From Phyto melanocephala (Eukaryota; Arthropoda; Insecta; Diptera; Rhinophoridae), in assembly GCA_941918925.1 (NCBI GenBank), contig OW799233.1, forward strand, positions 5,262,001-5,326,000: a stretch of DNA of 64,000 nt, read 5' to 3'. Below are positions 57,795 through 64,000 of this stretch, in pieces. The notes under the pieces are model-generated. The model made no database searches. It had not been told where the DNA came from and worked only from the letters and a program-made list of their open reading frames with translations. Within the stretch, counting starts at the first letter, position 1. Every line of letters starts with the position of its first letter. The position numbers were made by a program, and so were the translations under genes.

Positions 57795-59600
57795 GTGCGA
57801 GTTATTTTTACTTATTTTCAAAATAAGTTTTGATATAATTTCTTGTCTGTGAAGCATACATACTTTTTATATCATAAGTGTAAAATTTTCTTTTTTTGTC
57901 TTTTATTAAATTAGGAATTAACATGAATTACTTTTGTATTTAATATATTACAAATTAGAAAAACAATGTAAGAATTTTTTTTCTTAAATTAAGATGTTTA
58001 TTTCGACAAATGAAGATTTTTCTACGAAAATTTCCGGCACCCCTGGTCATAACTATCGTACCACGTAACAATGAGAAATAAAAGAAAAATTTAAATAAAA
58101 TAAAATACATGTAAATTGAAATTTACATGATAAAAGGTAAGAGTATGTACCATGAATATATAAGACATTAAACTTTCATAAAATGTAACCATTGTATATA
58201 CGAAAGGACATACACGCATTAAAGATCTTAAAATATTATGTGTACCCGTACAGAATACAGAATTTTGTATTTGATGTGGTGAATACTACAACCAATTCAT
58301 GCTCATACACAGGCATTCTTTAATAGTCAGAGATGCTAAGGTTAGGACAACGATTTATACATACAGGATAGATACATACATGCAAGAAATACATAGTAGA
58401 AGACATAACTATGTAAAGTAGGACTGCATTCTACTTTACACCTTTATATACGTGCATATGTATGTACACTCTTATATGTATGTATTCGTTTTAATATCTT
58501 TTAAAATAGTTTTTAAGAGAAGACATTCTCATGACTTTATTGCCACAACTTTATAAGACCACTACTGGTACTTAAAATTAATCGAAAAAGGAAGTAGATT
58601 GTCATTATTTGATATAATGAAGCCTTTTAAAACTAAAATTTTATATGTGTGTAAGGGTGTGCATGAGTGCAATATTATTAAGCTTGAAAATATCTAAAAG
58701 CAATATTCGACTTAAAAACGAGTATTCGAACCAAAAAAAAAATTTATTTTTTCCCCAAAAATGTATTTTTTCACAAAAAATATTTCTTAATAAAAATATA
58801 GGTTTCTTTTAAAAGATTTGGTTTATTTTAAATAGTTTCTTTTTGTTGATGTTTCTTCACTTGCTATGCCAAAGGGTTTTGCTTACAACTACAGACTGGC
58901 CGAAAATTCAGTTTAATTTGAAACTGAATACTCTGTCGCATTGTACATGTCAACGATTTTTAGTGCTCAATACGCTTTGAAATCTTAAGTGATAAATGGA
59001 AAATTTAAATTAAATTTGCTGTGAGAAAAGTCAAACTGTTACAAATTAACAAAGATTCTTCCAAACATTTAGATACTTGATAAAAATTTACAAATTTGAA
59101 TTGTACTAGTAACAGGCTTTCATTTTTCATTTTCATTTTCAATAACAATCTACAATTTGTTTCTCTTTAAAAACGAATTTTTGTTAAACGCCTTTTATCT
59201 TTTGTATTGGCTTTTTATGCTCACCTTTAATATTATTAATCACTGCTTAACAACCTGATCCCGTCACATTCAATTGATTAATTAATTCTCTAATCTGGCG
59301 TAGACAGTTTAGTCGCACATCATAGATTTTTTATATTCTGCACAATACAATTCATTGATTTCTTTTAATTTATTGACAATAACAGCTTTGTAAGTTCTTT
59401 TTTTATATGTGTTTCTTTTAGTACTTACTAAATAGATTTTGTTTTATTTGTTCTTTTTATTACACGCACTGCAAAGACAGAAAGCGCAATATTGATTTTG
59501 TCATTCCATTAGTAACGTATCGCTTAAATCTCTGTTACATATTTTGGCCTTTCTTTGCAGAATAATCTTCATTGTTAGTGAAACTAATATAAACAATTAA
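57795..59600. other. AT-rich gap
   Basis: Several CATA/TATG words near 58380-58480; no gene identified in about 1.8 kb. Confidence 0.4.
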
Positions 59601-59785
59601 TTTATCATATCTAAATACGTGAACGCCACTGATGTTGTACGCATTCATTTGTATCAAATAACTGATTCGGATCAAGCATTACCATATTGTTTTGGAGGCT
59701 TGTTAATTAATTCGAGAAAGACAATATTTTTTCAATAAGAAGAGCAAGTATGTGGTTCTAGATGAATTTCGTATGCGGTTGGAAG
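59601..59785 (+). pseudogene. Serine-protease-like exon remnant
   Basis: Frame 1 from 59601 reads FIISKYVNATDVVRIHLYQI, then DSDQALPYCFGGLLINSRK, up to a TAA at 59736. Frame 2 takes over with FNKKSKYVVLDEFRMRLEG, ending at a donor (gaag|gtaaat, 59786). The order resembles the N-terminal part of S1 (trypsin-like) proteases, where ..xCGGxLIN-x-R-xVLTAAHC is followed by a loop and VRLG. Here CGG reads CFGG, the catalytic-His motif is missing and a frameshift intervenes. An acceptor at 59871 would give an 86-bp intron, a typical fly size. The family call is tentative; no other protease exons were found nearby. Confidence 0.3.
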
Positions 59786-60004
59786 GTAAATTGTAGTTTT
59801 GTTTTTCATAATGAGTGGTATGTGACCTTATACTTTTTTTTATTAATTTAAATTTTTTTTTTATTTTTTAGTTTTACTGATGGATACTAGACCCCTTAGA
59901 CCCACGGTTATACATTTTATGATAAATTACCTTTTTCTCTATAAAAATTTTTAATTTTTTACATTAAAAGTTTTCGTAATTATTTAAAAATTTAAAACGT
60001 TTTA
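59786..60004. other. T-rich spacer
   Basis: Contains the possible acceptor at 59871 and low-complexity T/A sequence. Confidence 0.4.
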
Positions 60005-60480
60005 TACTATGTTCACACACGCGCCTTAATTGTCAATTTATAATATTATCGCAATTAAAGGCCTTATTGAGCTCAATTTACCATACTAAAAATTATTATT
60101 AAATTGTGCAATATGTACTTAATTGTTTCACTTATAGTCCAAAACTCGGAATACAACTCTCGAGAAGTATGTTCAGTGAGAAGAAAATTCTATAGGTGGC
60201 ATTTCTAATGTCAAACAAAAAAATATACAAAATACAAAAATTAAGAAAATGGAAAATATTTGATAAAAATTTTAAAAACATGTTTAAATAATTTCAAATA
60301 CATACATACAGGTAAATATATATATATATATATATATGTATAAATATAATTGAAAAAAATATATTTTATCAACAGGAAAAACACTGAAGAGAGGGCATTA
60401 TTTGATTTGGTATAAATACATCGTATTTTTACAGCTATCAAATGCTAATGGAGTAAGATAAATTGAGTATGTGTGAACAC
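60005..60480. mobile_element. Terminal-inverted-repeat element with GTTCACACA ends
   Basis: The left end TACTATGTTCACACACGC and the reverse complement of the right end GTGTTCACACATACTC share TGTTCACACA, and TTA lies outside both (60002-60004, 60481-60483). The core word is the same as in the element at 50440-50929, suggesting related superfamily ends. The right terminus seems shortened by about 4 nt. The interior contains a (TA)n run at about 60318-60338. No protein. Confidence 0.6.
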
Positions 60481-60689
60481 TTATTTTAATTGCTCAATCA
60501 ACACTAAATTGAAACAATTAAAAATATCTGTCTGAACAGGGTATTAGTACTTTCTATTTTTAAATTTCAATAAAACAATATGTTTGTAAAGAAAGCATCG
60601 AAATTTTTTAAGCACGTAAACGATCTGTAGATGCTTCTTTGCAAGAAATATAACTGGGTGGCTCAAAAATAGTTTGAATTTGATAAATT
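60481..60689. other. Short AT-rich spacer
   Basis: Nothing recognised. Confidence 0.4.
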
Positions 60690-61015
60690 GGCAAATTGAT
60701 TTAAAATCTGCTGAAGCTTCCTATAGACCTGCGACTGAAGTAAGTCCTACTGGAGATGGTTTCAGAGGTAGGATTTCGGTGGCCAATTTTCATAACTCCA
60801 CGTGAGTTGACTGTGCCCTCATTTTGAATGTCCAATGTCTTTCTATTTATATTTCTACCATAGTTGTCCATATCATCCAATTCAGACCAAAGAAAGTGAG
60901 TATTTATCGTCCTCGTTAATTATGATGGGTTCGCCAACAACGTTCTTTAAGAAATATTTACCGATGATTCCACCAGTCACAGTCTCATAAATATCTCTAT
61001 CATCCGAAATTCAAC
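60690..61015 (-). pseudogene. Mariner-type transposase fossil (central part)
   Basis: Read leftwards: RDIYETVTGGIIGKYFLKNV then VGEPIIINEDDKYSL, a stop, ELDDMDNYG, then degraded sequence to NWPPKSYL near 60770. 'GGIIG-x-YF', 'ELDDMD' and 'NWPP-x-S' are in the right order for the same transposase type as the other fossils, but the WFQQDGA segment has decayed beyond recognition. This is among the oldest copies. Confidence 0.65.
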
Positions 61016-61904
61016 AATTTTATTTGTCGGAGTACCTATTTATACAAAAATCGGGCCTATTCGTTGAATATGATTTTTCGATAAATTGTTTTTTCCCTGA
61101 AAAGAAACCCAATCTTTTTTGTACTGGTAACGAGCGGGTATTACAAATTCGTCTAAGCCAATTATAATAAAATATAACTTGGTTTTATGCGTGTGTATGC
61201 GTGTGTGTGTGTTTTTTTTTTTGCAAAACTTATCTTCTTTCATAAATGTTTTATAACTTTGTATTTGCTTTGCAACTTGTTTGTAGTGGTGAGAGTTTAT
61301 CCCAGTTGTAACGCCTAGAAATAAACATTTTCATTGTCTGGCTAAATAAAGTACAAATAAAAAAATCCGTTAATAATAAAAACTGCTTAAGTCGACTTGA
61401 GCTTAAATTGAGATAATAACGTTCTTTAAGTTTTGCAAGTAAGAAGTACATTCAAAGGAATTTTTAATTTATAGCGTAGAAACTTATTGCCTAAAATTGT
61501 TTAACAGCCTACATTTGGAGCATTTGAATAAATTATTTATTTTTTACTACCGGCTTTATCTTATTTAATTAGTGTAGGCTTAGAGCTATTATTCTATAGG
61601 CAATATATATGTGAAAAGCAGCTTTGAAATATCGAATAAGTTTCCTGAATAACGACGAAATCAGACATAAGCAGTTGTTGTTTATTGCCACAAAAATAAA
61701 AATATATATTTATAATAAGCTTTAGAAAAGAAAAGACAACAGAAGAGATATTTAACTGGACTAAGTCAATGAAATATGTTCTCTATATTTATAGAAAAAT
61801 TTAGGCCTAGAAAAATGTAGTAAATTTTGTATTTAGTAAAAATTATTCAATGAGTTACTTTTTTTGTAAAATTTTTATTTTTATTTATTTATTTGAATTT
61901 AAGT
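61016..61904. other. AT-rich gap
   Basis: GT-rich microsatellite at about 61190-61211; no gene recognised. A (TTTA)n run at about 61875-61893 is probably the reverse complement of the tail of the following retrotransposon copy. Confidence 0.4.
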
Positions 61905-62615
61905 CTATTGAATAATTCCTTACAGACTATATTATAAAATAAGTTAGTTAATCAAGAAAAAAATACATTAAAAATTTTAAAATCAATTATAAAAAATTAA
62001 TTATTTAAATAAAAAATAACATTTTGTTTAATAATATTAATACTTAAAGAAAAGTCTATAAAATTATACATTTCATTAAAACAACAGCATAATCTTCTAA
62101 ACGGGTCCGACATAGCAAAGTTAGTACGAAATGTTTTGACATAAAGTGGGATAAAAGATCGCAATAAACGTTGAGGAACATTAAAAGTTAAGTTACTTAG
62201 CAGAAAATCAGAGCTGACGTCACCATTAATAAGATTAACCATAAAAGAAATATTTAGCATGATTCTCCGGCTTTTTAAAGTTGGTAGGTTAACCTAATCT
62301 TATTGAGTATGATGGAAGGTCCACATAGCCTCTATAGGTATTTTTTAAACAGAAAATAAGAAATTGTTTTTGAATAGACTCTATACGTTCACAATGTATA
62401 TTATATAATGGGTCCCATGTAATCGAACCATATTCTAAAATTGGTCTCACGAGCGACGTATATAGCCGTTACAAGGAGATCGTTGAATTCCTTCGACCAT
62501 CTTTTTATGAAAACCAAGATGCTACGAGCTTTGTTGACAATCATCGTTATATGCTGAACAAAACTAAGTTTTGCGTCTAACAAAAATAACCGGATATATA
62601 ATTTTTTATAGCAAT
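61905..62615 (-). pseudogene. Jockey-like non-LTR retrotransposon, copy 2
   Basis: Sister of 17730-18655. Read leftwards: LLDAKLSFVQHITMIVNKAR, ILVFIKRWSKEFNDLLVT (about 62480-62590), a decayed PILEYGSITWDP, then SFMVNLINGDVSSDFLLSNL, TFNVPQRL and DPFRRLCCCFNEMYNF to the stop near 61997. The 3' UTR shares 'gtctgtaaggaatt' (about 61915) with copy 1, and a tail of AAATA words follows. It is truncated further 3' than copy 1, so the RT catalytic motif is absent. Confidence 0.78.
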
Positions 62616-62824
62616 TTTTTTGACAACAATATATTTTTCTAAAAAAATCTCTTCCAATTGCAATCACCTTATATAATTGCATTGTGGTGCTGATTTGGAT
62701 ATTTATATGATCCCGTTTCTATAAGGATTACAGGACCTAAAATAAATCTTTCCATCTGGATGTGTTCACAGTGATGTTTTTACTTTATTCTAGCTAGTTC
62801 GCATATTTGACGTTTCGTTTTAAT
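62616..62824. other. Unassigned spacer
   Basis: Nothing recognised between two retrotransposon fossils. Confidence 0.4.
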
Positions 62825-63064
62825 TTATCTGCACCATGTATGAGCTCATCGATCTCTTTTACGTCTGCCTTGAGAATTCCACTTGATCCCTGTTCCGGCA
62901 ATATCTGTAACCGGTTTTCGTATTGTGTGACCAATCCAGTTCCATTACTGATTAGTTTAATGCCGTAGTTTGTTGTTTGCTATGTATTGCAGCCAAAGAA
63001 CATGTAGGATTCTTCTAAGGCATTTGTCTAAAAAAACTTGCAGGGCATGCACACGGACATTGGA
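62825..63064 (-). pseudogene. Non-LTR retrotransposon ORF2 C-terminus fossil, second type
   Basis: One minus frame reads NVRVHALQVFLDKCLRRILH, VLWLQYIANNKLRH, stop, TNQ, stop, WNWIGHTIRKPVTDIAGTGI and KWNSQGRRKRDR. The pattern (L)QVF-x-x-KCLR-x-I and W-x-WIGHT-x-RK ... WN-x-QG-x-R is the conserved C-terminal region of RTE/Nimb-like endonuclease-RT proteins. About 14 residues before WNWIGH are deleted. This family is unrelated to the Jockey-like copies beside it. Confidence 0.7.
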
Positions 63065-64000
63065 GTTGAAGATATTAGGTTTAACACGACGAGAAAGAGT
63101 TGAAGAGTTCCATCCCTAATTAAATTAATAAATTATTTTAAAACAAAGTAGCCGTATTATTAGTGTTTCTCGGAAAGTCGGCAATTTTGTAGCAAAAGTC
63201 GGCAAACTTTGATAAGTATTGTAATGCAAGATTTTGGCTTATGTTCGTAAAAATTAATTTTCGATATATTTTTTTTGTCATATGGTATTGATTAGCTTTT
63301 CTCTTCACATTTTGCCTTGTTTTTGCATATATGAAATAGCCTAGTTTGTTATTGAATTTATTTTATTTTTTAATTGTAATATAGTGCCATAACAATTATG
63401 CACTTGTATTTACATTCTTTCAAAGTTAACGAATTATATGGTAGTTAACATGTATCGTAGTTACATTTAGTTAAACATTATCAATTCTATGAACGTCGAA
63501 AAGTAACTTAGATACGATATCTTAGATACCAATTCGAACATTTTTAGATGCTAAGGTACTATGTCTTCACTAAACGAAACGTAAAACTGTCATACGGATA
63601 AACTTGACTGTTAACATTCATTATTGTATGAATGGATAAGAGGAAGAGTGAACTGTAAAGGTATCTATAAAATGCCATAACATCATTACAATTCAGATTT
63701 TGTTGTAATTGAAAATGGAGAATATATATATAGGTCAATATCAGTAATAATTAGTGGCAATATCTTGTTTTCGAACAATGTTGCCATTTGTAAGTTGGCA
63801 ACGTATATTGGCAAAAGCTTGAAGGCAATACAAGCAAAGGATTGTTGAATAAACACGTTTCGGCTTAAAGCTAAAGTGTTGTAATTGCCGTTTACATCGA
63901 CAGCCATTCTTTTTCATGTCATCTGCCAAGCAGATCACATACCTTGGAATTTTCGGCAAGTTAATAAGAAGAAAATTTGGTGTTACCGTTCAGATCCGTA
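63065..64000. other. AT-rich end of window
   Basis: No recognised gene. Two overlapping minus frames at 63686-63959 have protein-like composition in part (KKNGCRCKRQLQHFSF) but match nothing I know, and they conflict with each other. Confidence 0.35.

Noticed and set aside
1..64000. CRISPR arrays, operons, bacterial promoters, rRNA or tRNA genes
   Set aside because: Nothing of the kind is visible; composition, introns and repeats are those of an insect nuclear genome.

Overview
This is eukaryotic DNA, very AT-rich and almost free of long open reading frames. It has microsatellites of the ACAT/CATA type, short fly-type introns and a repeat load typical of higher flies. The recurrent elements that begin with TTTTTATACCC, carry GTCCGTCTGTCC-type tracts and end in a small hairpin followed by TTTTACTTG are the Helentron-associated (DINE-1/INE-1-like) repeats known from brachyceran Diptera. 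I read the window as intergenic or intronic DNA of a brachyceran fly, perhaps a calyptrate; the species cannot be named from sequence alone.

Transposable-element remains dominate. (1) DINE-1-like elements lie at 250-706, 1789-2641, 18949-19450, 26681-27366, 36385-37176, 51653-52700, 53573-53760 and 56965-57794. (2) Two small Helitrons with A|TC...CTAG|T ends lie at 3251-3745 and 20397-20690. (3) Non-LTR retrotransposons: a 5'-truncated but otherwise open element with RNase H (9693-11321) and a 71-bp copy of its tail (47853-47923), two copies of a Jockey-like element without RNase H (17730-18655, 61905-62615), and two further C-terminal fossils (24480-24843, 62825-63064). (4) IS630-Tc1-mariner: six fossils of one broad transposase type (8440-9098, 25165-25440, 32885-33240, 37700-38475, 50122-50430, 60690-61015) and one nearly full-length dead Tc1-like element with its inverted repeats (39893-41121). 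(5) Small terminal-inverted-repeat elements with recognisable target duplications: PIF/Harbinger-like with TTA or TAA (7089-7396, 34568-35188, 50440-50929, probably 13331-13823 and 60005-60480) and a 126-bp hAT-like element with an 8-bp duplication (21192-21317).

The most striking structure is a 1564-bp near-perfect palindrome (42542-44105): two arms of about 670-680 bp flank a 215-bp centre that holds a 65-codon acidic ORF, and the whole is bordered by a TTA duplication. It is a foldback element or a long hairpin-RNA locus. A second, smaller hairpin (32411-32692) carries inverted copies of a CTGA(a/t)GA-stem-GAAA motif resembling the hammerhead-ribozyme core of Penelope-like elements; a third instance lies at 49604-49633.

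Host coding sequence is sparse. The best candidate is a small spliced gene on the plus strand (coding 46368-46486 joined to 46622-46772, 89 residues, unknown function). Weaker exon-like segments are at 4691-4734, 4904-5134, 29534-29568, 45041-45125, 45986-46054, 54930-55016 (28 codons, followed by a roughly 0.85-kb tandem duplication) and 59601-59785 (serine-protease-like, broken). They do not assemble into one recognised gene. No rRNA, tRNA, CRISPR or bacterial-type feature was found.
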